A DNA stretch of 10,114 bases from JAGGSN01 sp965603725 (GCA_965603725.1 CBFDEC010000072.1:1-10114), one strand, 5' to 3'; positions 1-7,072 are shown, numbered from the stretch's first letter. Translations and numbers: made by a program. The notes: generated by a model not told the origin, from the letters alone.

Positions 1-62
1 TAATCAGACTATAGAAGCAGTGGCAGTGTCATGAGCACAGGGCTGCTGACTCAGGGCTGACG

Positions 63-1667
63 ATGCCCTTATTGAAGCAAAAAGCGAATGTAATGAGAAA
101 AGCTGTGCGTCTAAATTTCAGATTTATCAAAACAATCAGGTTTTTATCTCAATCGACTATTATAGTGATGATATATCTGCTTCTGATTCCAACAATAGCA
201 CAGGCGGATACCGCTTATCCATTAGCTCAGTTTCCTTTCAGTCTTGATTACAGACTTGCTTATCAAACTGCAGTCAGAACCGGCAACCTGAACCTGCTTC
301 CGCCCGTCGGACCGTATTATCACAGCTCTTTGACAACGATTCTGAGTCAATATAAATCATCAGCGGCTATGAGAATAATCGGAGATGTTGCCGAAACCGA
401 CATTCGCCTGTTTTCTATTATTACAGAAAAAATCAAGACTGAGCGTAATTTGAAGACACAGGACCTCTTCTCCATTATAGGCGGAGCACGTTGTCAGCTT
501 TCCAAGCGCTTCGGAGCGCTGACGGTTTTCAGTCTTGACCGTGCAAAAGCAATCGATCCTGATTACACCGGCAAAAAGTGGCGCGGCCTGGCAGGCGATA
601 TTGAAACATCGGCAGTCTATTATAAAAAAGATAACTTAGCATTGACTCTCGGACGGCAAAGGGTTTTCTGGGGACCTCAGCCGATTAATCTGATTCTCTC
701 AGAAAGCGCTGAACCGCTTGATATGTTTTCAGCAAGATTCCGGAAAGGAAGGCTATGGTTCAGTTTTATTTTTGCCCGACTCGATAGAAGCCGTCCCGAT
801 TCTATAGACTATATTCGGTTTCCAAACCAAACTTTCAAAGATAACCGTTATTTAGCAGCGCATCGGCTTGATATCAATATTTTCAGGAATTTCAGGCTCG
901 GGCTGTTCGAGACATCGTTGTTTGGCGGAGAAGGCAGACCGCCTGAGCTGTATTACCTGAACCCCTTGCAATTTTTTCACACCGCCCAGTTGAATGAAAA
1001 TGAAGATGACAACACTATTCTTGGCTTGGACTTTACTTACCTGCCATCGCCCGGATTCAATATCTATGGCCAGTTACTCATAGACGATTTTCAGATTGAC
1101 CGTAAAAGCCAGGGTGACCAGGAACCGGATGAGTTCGGTCTACTGGCCGGTCTTTTTAAAGCCGGCAGGCCGGGTTCATTCTCGCCGGATATAAAACTGG
1201 AATATACAGGAATCACAACCCGAACCTATCACCAGATAATGCCTCGAAATCGCTACCTGTATCGTAATAAACTTCTGGGGCATCCGCTTGGCCCGGACTC
1301 TGATTCGCTTTCGATGATGGTTCAGTTCTGGCTGGACTCCAGACAATATGTCGAACTGGAGTCAGCCTTTTGCCGTCATGGTGAAGGTTCTATCTATAAC
1401 CTCTGGGATCAGCCATGGCTCGAAATCGAAGGCGACTATAATGAACCGTTTCCCACCGGTGTTGTTGAAAAATCAATTTCTATTGCAGTCCGGACTGCAG
1501 GCTACATGCCGTTTTCAGAGTACACCTCAAAACGTCTTTTTATAATGCTCGAATGCGGCTACAGATCATTCACCAACTATAATAATGTAAGCGGCGAAAA
1601 TAAATCAACAACCTGGCTCAAATTTTCGCTAAGCTGGATTGGGGCGCGTGAGGTAGGATTTGAATAG
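63..1667 (+). CDS. Wzi-like capsule assembly outer-membrane beta-barrel protein
   Basis: 534 codons. The N-terminus has a long basic n-region, a hydrophobic stretch (about residues 31-45) and a signal peptidase I-type site, TIAQA|DTAYP, after residue 48, so the protein is probably exported. The best family match by eye is the capsule-assembly Wzi family (outer-membrane beta-barrels that help attach surface polysaccharide). The supporting block is GRQRVFWGP at 197-205, followed by NLILSESAEPLDMFSARF at 209-226, then HRLDI near 267, YLNPLQFF at 298-305 and GHPLGPDSDSL at 406-416. The rest alternates polar and aromatic residues as barrel strands do. The start at 63 has a modest AGGG about 6 nt upstream. 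The ATG at 93 (residue 11) would give a more ordinary signal peptide and is a real alternative. No capsule genes are visible beside it, so a polysaccharide role is inference; it could be a general outer-membrane protein of this superfamily. Confidence 0.72.
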   Translation: MPLLKQKANVMRKAVRLNFRFIKTIRFLSQSTIIVMIYLLLIPTIAQADTAYPLAQFPFSLDYRLAYQTAVRTGNLNLLPPVGPYYHSSLTTILSQYKSSAAMRIIGDVAETDIRLFSIITEKIKTERNLKTQDLFSIIGGARCQLSKRFGALTVFSLDRAKAIDPDYTGKKWRGLAGDIETSAVYYKKDNLALTLGRQRVFWGPQPINLILSESAEPLDMFSARFRKGRLWFSFIFARLDRSRPDSIDYIRFPNQTFKDNRYLAAHRLDINIFRNFRLGLFETSLFGGEGRPPELYYLNPLQFFHTAQLNENEDDNTILGLDFTYLPSPGFNIYGQLLIDDFQIDRKSQGDQEPDEFGLLAGLFKAGRPGSFSPDIKLEYTGITTRTYHQIMPRNRYLYRNKLLGHPLGPDSDSLSMMVQFWLDSRQYVELESAFCRHGEGSIYNLWDQPWLEIEGDYNEPFPTGVVEKSISIAVRTAGYMPFSEYTSKRLFIMLECGYRSFTNYNNVSGENKSTTWLKFSLSWIGAREVGFE

Positions 1668-1715
1668 GAATATTCTGTGATATTTTGCAAGTTTTTCCCG
1701 ATGATATCTGATTCT

Positions 1716-1760
1716 CTATCGAAAGTAACTTCCGACAGCACAAAAACACTTTGTATTTTT
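1716..1760. repeat. 45-bp direct repeat, copy 1
   Basis: Matches 1924-1968 at 42 of 45 positions, counted by eye; the offset is exactly 208 bp. The 38 bases from 1723 onward differ at one position. The left end (1716-1726) is a degraded version of the palindrome arm that is intact in copy 2, with two G-to-A differences. The right end is a weak hairpin, AAAAACAC / GTATTTTT. Confidence 0.85.
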
Positions 1761-1766
1761 CAATCT

Positions 1767-1816
1767 CGTTCCCAAACTCTGTTTGGGAACGTACTGATTT
1801 CTGAAACTCTGTTTCA
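1767..1816. repeat. Two tandem palindromes sharing an AAAC-TCT-GTTT core
   Basis: 1767-1791 is a perfect inverted repeat: 11-bp arms starting CGTTCCCAAAC around a TCT loop. 1802-1816 is a second perfect one, TGAAAC-TCT-GTTTCA. The two TCT centres are 30 bp apart. A third, inverted copy of the core lies at 1875-1888 (CGAAAC-AGA-GTTTGG on the plus strand). Palindromes with this CGTTCCCAAAC/GTTTGGGAACG form are familiar as dispersed intergenic REP-like repeats in many bacterial genomes. That is recalled knowledge; I could not search for other copies. Confidence 0.85.
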
Positions 1817-1923
1817 ATATTCCGCATGTTCATTCAATTATCTAAATTGATACCTTGCCGGTGTAATTTTACTCGAAACAGAGTTTGGTAACAAGAAGGC
1901 ATAGGCGGATTCTTCTGCCAGAA

Positions 1924-1968
1924 CTGTCGGAAGTAACTTCCGACAGCACAAAAACACTCTGTATTTTT
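1924..1968. repeat. 45-bp direct repeat, copy 2, with intact palindrome
   Basis: Second copy of the repeat at 1716-1760. Its first 23 bases (1924-1946) form a perfect inverted repeat with 11-bp arms, CTGTCGGAAGT and ACTTCCGACAG, around a single central A. Its right half contains AAAAACAC-TCT-GTATTTTT, again centred on TCT like the palindromes at 1767-1816. The pair of direct repeats brackets the palindrome cluster, as the ends of a small non-autonomous element might. Confidence 0.85.
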
Positions 1969-2121
1969 AATGGATTCCTGATATTATTTCTATCATATTA
2001 TTATCCAAAGGATTAAAAGCTAATTTTTAATGAGATAATGAATTTCATGAATAATTCGGGCTAAATTTCCCAAGAGTTGACTTTAAATTCAAATTCAAGG
2101 CGATACAGCAATTTTTAAAGT

Positions 2122-3006
2122 TCAGCAGAAAGTGACTATAAAAACTCCGGCAATCGCCATTATTATTGCTATTATTCGTTGAATGTTTATCGTTTCTTTT
2201 AAAAAGATTGCCGCGAAAACGAAAATAAAAATATTGCTGGTCTGGTTAAGCGCCGCGGCAGTGGAGGCCTGTGTTAATTTCATTCCAGCCAGCCAGCAAA
2301 TCATTGATAAATATGCACCGAAGAAAGAGCCGGAAAGGGTGTAATGCCAACTCCGCATCGAATAAAGTGAAGAAATAATCTGCTGTCTTGATCTGTGGAA
2401 AAGCAGTATTACCAACAGAATAATCGTACCGCTTAAAAGACGAATCTGTGTCACCCATAATAACGGAGATCGTTCAAGCAGTGGCTTTATCATAACTATG
2501 CCGACAGCCATCGTGGCCATTGCCAGAACACCCCAGAATATCCCCCAGGCAAGATTATGGCGGCTGATTTTTCCCCGACCCTTGGTATGAGTGGCTGTTA
2601 AAACCGCCGAAATTATCATTACCACGCCAATAATCTGCAGAAAGGACATGTTTTCTTGAAGAAAAATTAAAGCCAAACCGATTATGAAAGGGCTGTACAG
2701 ACAATCGACAATCGCCGACATGCCGGCGCCCAACAGGTTTAAGCTTTTAAAGAACATCGTGTCGGAAATGCCGATGCCGAGAGCGCCGCTTATAAACAAT
2801 ATCAGGTAATCATTAAAAGACGCCGGGTGAAATAATGATTCGCTAAAAAGATAAATAGTTGGAATAAATAAAACAACAGCCAGCAGATTTTTAAAGAGGT
2901 TTAAGGCAATGGGATGAACTGTCTCACCGCTTTTTTTAAACAGTATTACAGCAAACGCCCAGATAACCGCTGCGGCAAGAGCAAAGGATTCACCGAGGTA
3001 GATAAT
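2122..3006 (-). CDS. EamA/DMT-family membrane transporter with non-canonical or lost start
   Basis: The frame read from 3006 to 2122 gives 294 residues, the usual size for a ten-helix EamA (drug/metabolite transporter) protein. These inner-membrane carriers export or import small metabolites; the substrate cannot be told. The N-terminal repeat begins IIYLGESFALAAAVIWAFA and continues to FKKSGETVHPIALNLFKN, both typical of the family. A link with 'GIGISDTMFFKSLNLLGAG' follows, then a cytosolic loop (about 141-151), then the second repeat ending FVFAAIFLKETINIQ and IIAIIMAIAGVFIV. Codons 3007-3009 are TAG, and no ATG, GTG or TTG occurs before a TTG at 2799, which would delete two helices. An ATT at 3006-3004 is preceded by GGAAGG with a 5-nt gap, so ATT initiation is possible. 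Otherwise the start has been lost, or a one-base indel separates this frame from the small frame at 2990-3103. Convergent with the Wzi-like gene, divergent from enolase. Confidence 0.75.
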   Translation of the reverse strand: MIYLGESFALAAAVIWAFAVILFKKSGETVHPIALNLFKNLLAVVLFIPTIYLFSESLFHPASFNDYLILFISGALGIGISDTMFFKSLNLLGAGMSAIVDCLYSPFIIGLALIFLQENMSFLQIIGVVMIISAVLTATHTKGRGKISRHNLAWGIFWGVLAMATMAVGIVMIKPLLERSPLLWVTQIRLLSGTIILLVILLFHRSRQQIISSLYSMRSWHYTLSGSFFGAYLSMICWLAGMKLTQASTAAALNQTSNIFIFVFAAIFLKETINIQRIIAIIMAIAGVFIVTFC

Positions 3007-3103
3007 CTATACCTTCCGGAAAAGATGCGATAATATCTTTGTAGAGAAAGTCAGGCAAGGGAAATGTTTTGCCTGGATTGACTATTTTTTTGAAGTTGAA
3101 CAT
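2990..3103 (-). CDS. Small frame (37 aa) overlapping the transporter 5' end: leader peptide or frameshifted N-terminus
   Basis: An ATG at 3103-3101 opens a 37-codon frame that begins MFNFKKIVNPGKT, contains PLPDFLYKDII and ends GIDYLPR, with TGA at 2992-2990. It overlaps the start of the transporter frame by 17 bases and lies one base out of register with it, the transporter being in the +1 frame. Two readings are possible: a leader peptide translationally coupled to the transporter, or the true N-terminus cut off by a single-base deletion in the DNA or the assembly. The peptide has no membrane segment and does not resemble an EamA N-terminus. The ribosome binding site is weak. Confidence 0.3.
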   Translation of the reverse strand: MFNFKKIVNPGKTFPLPDFLYKDIIASFPEGIDYLPR

Positions 3104-3116
3104 AGACCCATTTTAA

Positions 3117-3145
3117 ATAGTAATATAGATAACTGATAGATTCAA
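3117..3145 (-). promoter_or_regulatory. Possible sigma-70 promoter for the transporter
   Basis: On the minus strand, TTGAAT (3145-3140) and TACTAT (3122-3117) are separated by 17 bases. Each matches 4 of 6 consensus positions, so the call is weak. Transcription would start near 3110, just ahead of the small frame at 3103, leaving roughly 100 nt before the transporter's ATT. Confidence 0.3.
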
Positions 3146-3259
3146 GAAGTTATTTGATCTTTTGGTTTTATCTGCTGGCAGAGATATTAAGCAAATGTCA
3201 CCTATTACTTAAAAGTGATATATGATTGTTATTTCAATCACTCTTCCCCAAAATAATCA

Positions 3260-3288
3260 TTGCCCATTTTTCGATTATATGCTACAAT
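3260..3288 (+). promoter_or_regulatory. Extended -10 promoter of the eno operon
   Basis: TTGCCC (3260-3265; 4 of 6) and TACAAT (3283-3288; 5 of 6) are 17 bases apart. A TGC directly before the -10 box makes it an extended -10 (TGn). Transcription would begin near 3295, giving a leader of about 25 nt that contains the GGAGG of enolase. The promoter overlaps the region where an upstream TTG start of enolase would lie, which argues against that start. Confidence 0.6.
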
Positions 3289-3310
3289 CACAACGCTATA
3301 TAAACTGCAA

Positions 3311-3316
3311 GGAGGG
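3311..3316 (+). promoter_or_regulatory. Ribosome binding site that fixes the enolase start at 3320
   Basis: GGAGGG lies 3-4 nt before ATG 3320, or 4 nt if counted from GGAGG. The protein from 3320 begins MSFIIDLNAREILDSRGNPT, exactly where enolases usually begin. Extending to the TTG at 3260 would add 20 residues not seen in the family. Confidence 0.75.
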
Positions 3317-3319
3317 AAG

Positions 3320-4606
3320 ATGAGTTTTATAATCGATCTTAACGCACGAGAGATATTAGATTCACGGGGAAACCCCACAGTCGAGGTTGATTGTTTGCTG
3401 GATTCCGGTCACTTTGGGCGGGCGGCGGTACCATCGGGCGCCTCTACCGGCCAGTTTGAGGCGGTCGAACTTCGTGACGGCGATAAAGAACGCTACCTCG
3501 GTAAAGGAGTGACCAAGGCAGTCAAGCATGTCAATGAGGATATCGCTCCGCTTTTGATCGAGGCGGCGATCGAAGCTTCCGATCAGGCGGCAATCGACAA
3601 TTTTTTAATCAATCTTGACGGCACAGACAACAAGCGCAAGTTCGGTGCCAACGCTATTCTTGGAGTGTCTCTGGCAGTCTGCAAGGCGGCTGCGGCCTCA
3701 TGCGGATTGCCGTTGTACAGATATATCGGCGGCGCTAATGCAGTCACTATCCCGGTACCGATGATGAATATTATAAACGGTGGCAGTCATGCCGACAACA
3801 ATGTCGACCTCCAGGAATTTATGGTGATGCCTGCCGGTCGCCCTACATTCAAAGAAGCTCTGCGTTGCGGTGTTGAGGTGTTCCACAATCTGAAAAAAGT
3901 GCTTGCCGAAAAAGGATTAAACACGGCGGTAGGCGATGAGGGCGGTTTTGCTCCCGATCTAAAGTCAAACGAGGAGGCAATCCGGGTTATCCTGACCGCC
4001 ATCGAAAGAGCAGGCTACAAACCCGGCGAGGATGCTTATATAGCCTTAGACCCTGCTTCATCCGAGTTTTACAAAGATGGCAAGTATAACCTGAAATCCG
4101 AAAACAAGATGTTATCCTCTGAGGAGATGGTCGATTATTATGCCGAACTGGTTGAAAAATACCCTATCGTTTCCATTGAGGATGGTCTGGCCGAGGAGGA
4201 CTGGGACGGCTGGAAGATCATGACCGATAAACTCGGTTCGAAAGTTCAGCTTGTGGGCGATGATCTATTTGTGACCAATGTAGACAGGCTGGCGCGCGGT
4301 ATCGAAATGGGGGTGGCCAATTCAATACTGATCAAGCTTAACCAGATTGGCAGCCTGACTGAAACGCTTCAGGCGATTTCGCTGGGCGCCCGGGCGCATT
4401 ACACCTCGGTTGTATCGCATCGTTCCGGCGAAACCGAAGACTCCACCATCGCTGACGTTGCAGTAGCTGTTAACTGCGGTCAGATCAAAACCGGCTCGGC
4501 CAGTCGCACCGATAGAATCTGCAAGTATAACCAGCTATTGCGAATCGAAGAGGAACTCGGAGAACAGGCAGAGTTTTTGGGGACTGCCGCATTTTATAGT
4601 ATTTAA
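3320..4606 (+). CDS. eno: Enolase (phosphopyruvate hydratase)
   Basis: 428 residues, the normal length. Cytosolic glycolytic enzyme that interconverts 2-phosphoglycerate and phosphoenolpyruvate; in many bacteria it is also a degradosome partner. The N-terminal alpha+beta domain (about 1-130) carries the REILDSRGNPTVEV start and the mobile SGAST loop (39-43). The barrel domain has all catalytic residues I would expect: H157 in GGSHADN, E166, E207 in GDEGGFAPDL, metal ligands D244, E287 and D314, the catalytic base K339 in ILIKLNQIG, the signature SHRSGETEDSTIADVAV (366-382), and K390 in GQIKTG. Nothing is missing or unusual. It heads an operon with the ftsB-like gene 15 nt downstream; eno-ftsB linkage is widespread in bacteria. 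Transcription probably starts from the promoter at 3260-3288. Confidence 0.98.
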   Translation: MSFIIDLNAREILDSRGNPTVEVDCLLDSGHFGRAAVPSGASTGQFEAVELRDGDKERYLGKGVTKAVKHVNEDIAPLLIEAAIEASDQAAIDNFLINLDGTDNKRKFGANAILGVSLAVCKAAAASCGLPLYRYIGGANAVTIPVPMMNIINGGSHADNNVDLQEFMVMPAGRPTFKEALRCGVEVFHNLKKVLAEKGLNTAVGDEGGFAPDLKSNEEAIRVILTAIERAGYKPGEDAYIALDPASSEFYKDGKYNLKSENKMLSSEEMVDYYAELVEKYPIVSIEDGLAEEDWDGWKIMTDKLGSKVQLVGDDLFVTNVDRLARGIEMGVANSILIKLNQIGSLTETLQAISLGARAHYTSVVSHRSGETEDSTIADVAVAVNCGQIKTGSASRTDRICKYNQLLRIEEELGEQAEFLGTAAFYSI

Positions 4607-4621
4607 TGGCCGGAGAAAAGG

Positions 4622-4975
4622 ATGATTGCCGTTCCCAAAGTTTCGACTGATTTTTTAGACAGAATCAATCGAAAGAAATTCTCGAAAAAGATTAAGAGAG
4701 TAATCTTGCTGCCATTGGCAGTCCTTATTATAGTTATGTTTTGCAGCGGCGATTACGGGCTGATAAAAATTTATCGTCTCCGGACTAAAATTAAAACTGC
4801 AGAAAAAGAGATAGACCGCTTGAAGGTTCAGGCGGTTGATTATAACTGGGAGATAAACAAACTTAAATCAGATTCCATGTATATCAGACTTTACGCTTCC
4901 GAGATTTACGGTTACGGGAAAGCCGATCAGACAATTATTCAGTTTTTGCCTCCGCCCGTTGACAGCCTTCGCTAA
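4622..4975 (+). CDS. FtsB/DivIC-like septum formation initiator protein
   Basis: 117 residues with the layout of the FtsB/DivIC family. These are bitopic division proteins that pair with FtsL and FtsQ/DivIB at the septum and help activate cell-wall synthesis. A basic cytosolic stretch (1-26, ending KKFSKKIKR) is followed by one membrane helix (about 27-41, VILLPLAVLIIVMF), then a periplasmic coiled coil (about 46-84) with heptad-like LRTKIKTAEKEIDRLK. The C-terminal part, YASEIYGYGKADQTIIQFLPP, occupies the place of the short motif after the coil in FtsB proteins. Sequence identity in this family is low, so the call relies on architecture and on position directly after eno. GGAG lies 6 nt before the ATG. 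The TAA shares its last base with the recO ATG, implying translational coupling. Confidence 0.75.
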   Translation: MIAVPKVSTDFLDRINRKKFSKKIKRVILLPLAVLIIVMFCSGDYGLIKIYRLRTKIKTAEKEIDRLKVQAVDYNWEINKLKSDSMYIRLYASEIYGYGKADQTIIQFLPPPVDSLR

Positions 4976-5778
4976 TGTTGAAATTTAAAGTAAATGGCTA
5001 TGTTCTCCGCGGGATATCCATGGGCGAGACCTCCCGGATAATAACTTTATTTACCCTGGAAAAAGGCAAGCTTAAATGCGTGGCTAAAGGCGTGCGAAAA
5101 TATGCCGCAAAAAGAGGCGGTACGCTGGAGATATTCAGTCGTGTAGAATGTGAAATATACAAAAAAGAAAATGCCGAACTGGGTATGCTCAGTTCTGTCG
5201 ATTTAGTCGATGATCATTCGGCGATAGCAGTTGAGCCGTTAAAATTCGGGTTAAGCTCGGCATTCTGTGAGATAATCGACAAGAGCGCCACCGATAACGA
5301 GCCGGTTCCGGAGCTGTTTGAGCTTGCAGGTGAATTCTTCAGATACATCCTTGATATTGATTCTAAGACGGTTCATTTTCTGTTCTGGGCGGCATTTATC
5401 AAGACCCTGACGTTGCTCGGCTACCAGCCCGGACTTTTCGAATGTGTTGTATGCGGAAAAAAAAATAAAAACAGGGCCGCTTTCTATGATCCGGACAGGG
5501 GCGGCATTATCTGCTCAAAAGATATCCCGCCCGATTCAAAATACAGTAAGCTGTCGGCAAAAAGTCTTTTGATATTACAGAGTTTTTTAACCAGACCCCT
5601 TGCGGACGCGGTGAAATTAGAGTATTCGGAAAAAGTTTTATACGAGATAGAGAAATTTATCCTGACATTTGCCGATTATCATACAGGGTTGCACCGGAAC
5701 TTAAAATCATTTAAATTCCTGTCTCAATTGAAAGGAAAACAGCAGCGGAGGAATTGTGGCGAAAAAGAAAAAGAATAG
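4975..5778 (+). CDS. recO: DNA repair protein RecO
   Basis: 267 residues, typical of RecO, which with RecR (and RecF) loads RecA onto SSB-coated single-stranded DNA in gap repair and also anneals DNA. The N-terminal OB-fold is recognisable from GYVLRGISMGETSRIITLFT (8-27) and KGKLKCVAKGVRK (30-42). It is followed by the RecO helical domain with FLFWAAFIKTLTLLGYQP (135-152). A zinc-site-like segment starts FECVVCGKK, with C157 and C160, and continues to GGIICSKD with C180. The usual fourth ligand, three residues on, is D183 rather than cysteine, so the zinc site may be altered or lost, as in many RecO proteins. The gene overlaps ftsB-like by one base and glyQS by 23 bases, so all are probably co-transcribed and coupled. 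The charged tail, 255-267, lies in the overlap. Confidence 0.9.
   Translation: MLKFKVNGYVLRGISMGETSRIITLFTLEKGKLKCVAKGVRKYAAKRGGTLEIFSRVECEIYKKENAELGMLSSVDLVDDHSAIAVEPLKFGLSSAFCEIIDKSATDNEPVPELFELAGEFFRYILDIDSKTVHFLFWAAFIKTLTLLGYQPGLFECVVCGKKNKNRAAFYDPDRGGIICSKDIPPDSKYSKLSAKSLLILQSFLTRPLADAVKLEYSEKVLYEIEKFILTFADYHTGLHRNLKSFKFLSQLKGKQQRRNCGEKEKE
5747..5752 (+). promoter_or_regulatory. Ribosome binding site supporting the GTG start of glyQS
   Basis: GGAGGA lies inside the end of recO, 3-4 nt before GTG 5756. The next in-frame start, ATG 5789 (residue 12), has no comparable Shine-Dalgarno sequence, and the residues before it (MAKKKKNSDPL) look like a normal lysine-rich leader for this enzyme. 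Confidence 0.6.
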
Positions 5779-7072
5779 CGATCCCCTGATGGATAAGCTC
5801 GTGTCTTTATGTAAAAGACGCGGTTTCATATTTCAGTCATCGGAAATATACGGCGGTATTGGTTCATGCTGGGATTACGGACCACTGGGTGTGGAGCTTA
5901 AAAATAATATCAAGCGTTCCTGGTGGGAGGTAATGACCCATCGCCGTAACGATATCGAGGGCATCGACGCCGCTATCCTGATGTCGCCCGAGGTGTGGAT
6001 AGCATCCGGGCATGTGGATGGCTTCACCGATCCGCTGGTCGACTGCAAAAAATGTAAGCATCGTTTTGGGGCCGACCTGTTAGAAACAGATAAATGTCCG
6101 GATTGCGGCGGCGAACTAACCGAGCCGCGCCAGTTCAACCTTATGTTCAAGACATTCATGGGACCGGTCGAGGATGAATCGTCAGTTGTCTATATGAGAC
6201 CGGAAACCGCCCAGGGCATATATGTTAATTTCCTCAACGTCATGGGGCCGGCCCGTCAGAAAATACCTTTTGGAATCGCCCAGATCGGCAAAGCATTCCG
6301 CAATGAAATCACGCCGGGCAATTTCATTTTCAGAACCCGCGAGTTCGAACAGATGGAGATGCAGTATTTCGTGCATCCCGCCGAGGATAAAAAATGGTTC
6401 GACTACTGGAAAGAGCAGCGCTGGCAATGGTATCTCGAACTGGGCGTCCATAAGGAAAAACTGAGATGGCATGAGCATGCCAATGACGAACTGGCTCATT
6501 ATGCTAAGGAGGCTATTGATATCGAATACGAATTCTCTTTCGGCTGGAAGGAAATCGAGGGGGTTCATAACCGCACCGATTTCGATTTAAGCCGTCACAA
6601 GGAGGCCTCCGGCAAAGACCTGACTTATTTCGATGATCAAACCAAGGAGCGCTACATACCATATATTATTGAAACATCAGCCGGCGCCGACCGGACGACG
6701 CTTGTCGTATTGGCCGATGCCTACCGCGAGGAGGAGGTTAAAGGCGAAAAGCGGGTAGTGCTGTCGTTATCGCCGAAAATTGCCCCGATTAAAGCGGCGG
6801 TGTTCCCGCTTGTTCAAAAAGAGGGGATGCCCAAAGTTGCCTATAAGATTTACCAGGATTTGAAAAAATATTACAAGGTGTTCTATGATGCCAAGGGTGC
6901 GGTCGGCAGGCGGTACCGCCGTATGGATGAGGCCGGCACGCCGTACTGTATCACGGTGGACGGCCAGACTCTCGAGGACGATACGGTCACAGTGCGCGAA
7001 CGCGACAGCATGGGTCAGACAAGACATAAAACAAGCGAACTGGTGGAGATTGTAGGGGAGAGGATAGGTTAA
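5756..7072 (+). CDS. glyQS: Glycyl-tRNA synthetase, homodimeric (alpha2) class II type
   Basis: 438 residues. It charges tRNA-Gly with glycine using ATP and is of the single-chain dimeric type rather than the alpha2beta2 type; it is also named glyS in some schemes. The start FIFQSSEIYGGIGSCWDYGP (24-43) is diagnostic. A CxxC pair, C97/C100, and a second, C114/C117, form a probable zinc-binding insertion. VYMRPETAQGIYVNF (145-159) follows, then motif 2, FRNEITPGNFIFRTREFEQME (begins at 181), and class II motif 3, GADRTTLVVLADAY (310-323). The C-terminal anticodon-binding domain covers about 342-436 (LSPKIAPIKAAVFPL to TVRERDSMGQTRHKTSELVE). The length is slightly below the 450-460 residues of many homologues, but no domain is missing. 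It uses a GTG start inside recO and is the last gene of the operon. A weak inverted repeat follows at 7083-7131. Confidence 0.97.
   Translation: MAKKKKNSDPLMDKLVSLCKRRGFIFQSSEIYGGIGSCWDYGPLGVELKNNIKRSWWEVMTHRRNDIEGIDAAILMSPEVWIASGHVDGFTDPLVDCKKCKHRFGADLLETDKCPDCGGELTEPRQFNLMFKTFMGPVEDESSVVYMRPETAQGIYVNFLNVMGPARQKIPFGIAQIGKAFRNEITPGNFIFRTREFEQMEMQYFVHPAEDKKWFDYWKEQRWQWYLELGVHKEKLRWHEHANDELAHYAKEAIDIEYEFSFGWKEIEGVHNRTDFDLSRHKEASGKDLTYFDDQTKERYIPYIIETSAGADRTTLVVLADAYREEEVKGEKRVVLSLSPKIAPIKAAVFPLVQKEGMPKVAYKIYQDLKKYYKVFYDAKGAVGRRYRRMDEAGTPYCITVDGQTLEDDTVTVRERDSMGQTRHKTSELVEIVGERIG

Larger units (their letters stand above)
1668..2121. other. Gene-free interval with REP-like palindromes, between convergent genes
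   Basis: This 454-base interval separates the convergent Wzi-like and transporter genes. I see no credible coding region in it; the open frame on the minus strand across 1618-1833 has no recognisable protein features. It holds a 45-bp direct repeat (1716-1760 and 1924-1968), two perfect palindromes at 1767-1791 and 1802-1816, and an inverted degenerate copy at 1875-1888. The segment 1969-2121 is AT-rich. It contains a weak inverted repeat, ACTTTAAA near 2070 and TTTAAAGT near 2115, which might act as a bidirectional stop signal but has no convincing GC stem. Confidence 0.7.

Noticed and set aside
1..62. Possible end of an upstream gene (a frame ending TGA at 32-34, or one ending TGA at 58-60)
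   Set aside because: Too short to assign; one frame already begins with a stop at 1-3 and the other leaves only ten codons.
1618..1833. Minus-strand reading frame of 71 codons over the repeat cluster
   Set aside because: It overlaps the end of the Wzi-like gene, runs through palindromes and shows no protein-like features.
1716..1968. CRISPR array
   Set aside because: Only two copies of a 45-bp repeat 208 bp apart, with palindromes rather than uniform spacers between them, and no cas genes.
2122..2799. Transporter starting at TTG 2799 (225 aa)
   Set aside because: This would remove the first two membrane helices although the same frame upstream encodes a good EamA N-terminus; no Shine-Dalgarno is evident there.
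3260..3319. Upstream extension of enolase by 20 codons from a TTG at 3260
   Set aside because: It overlaps the predicted -35/-10 promoter, lacks a Shine-Dalgarno, and adds residues not found in enolases; ATG 3320 has GGAGG just upstream.
5875..6568. Minus-strand open frames of 94 and 128 codons opposite glyQS
   Set aside because: They are antisense to a strongly conserved coding region and have no recognisable domains; such frames are expected in G+C-rich genes.
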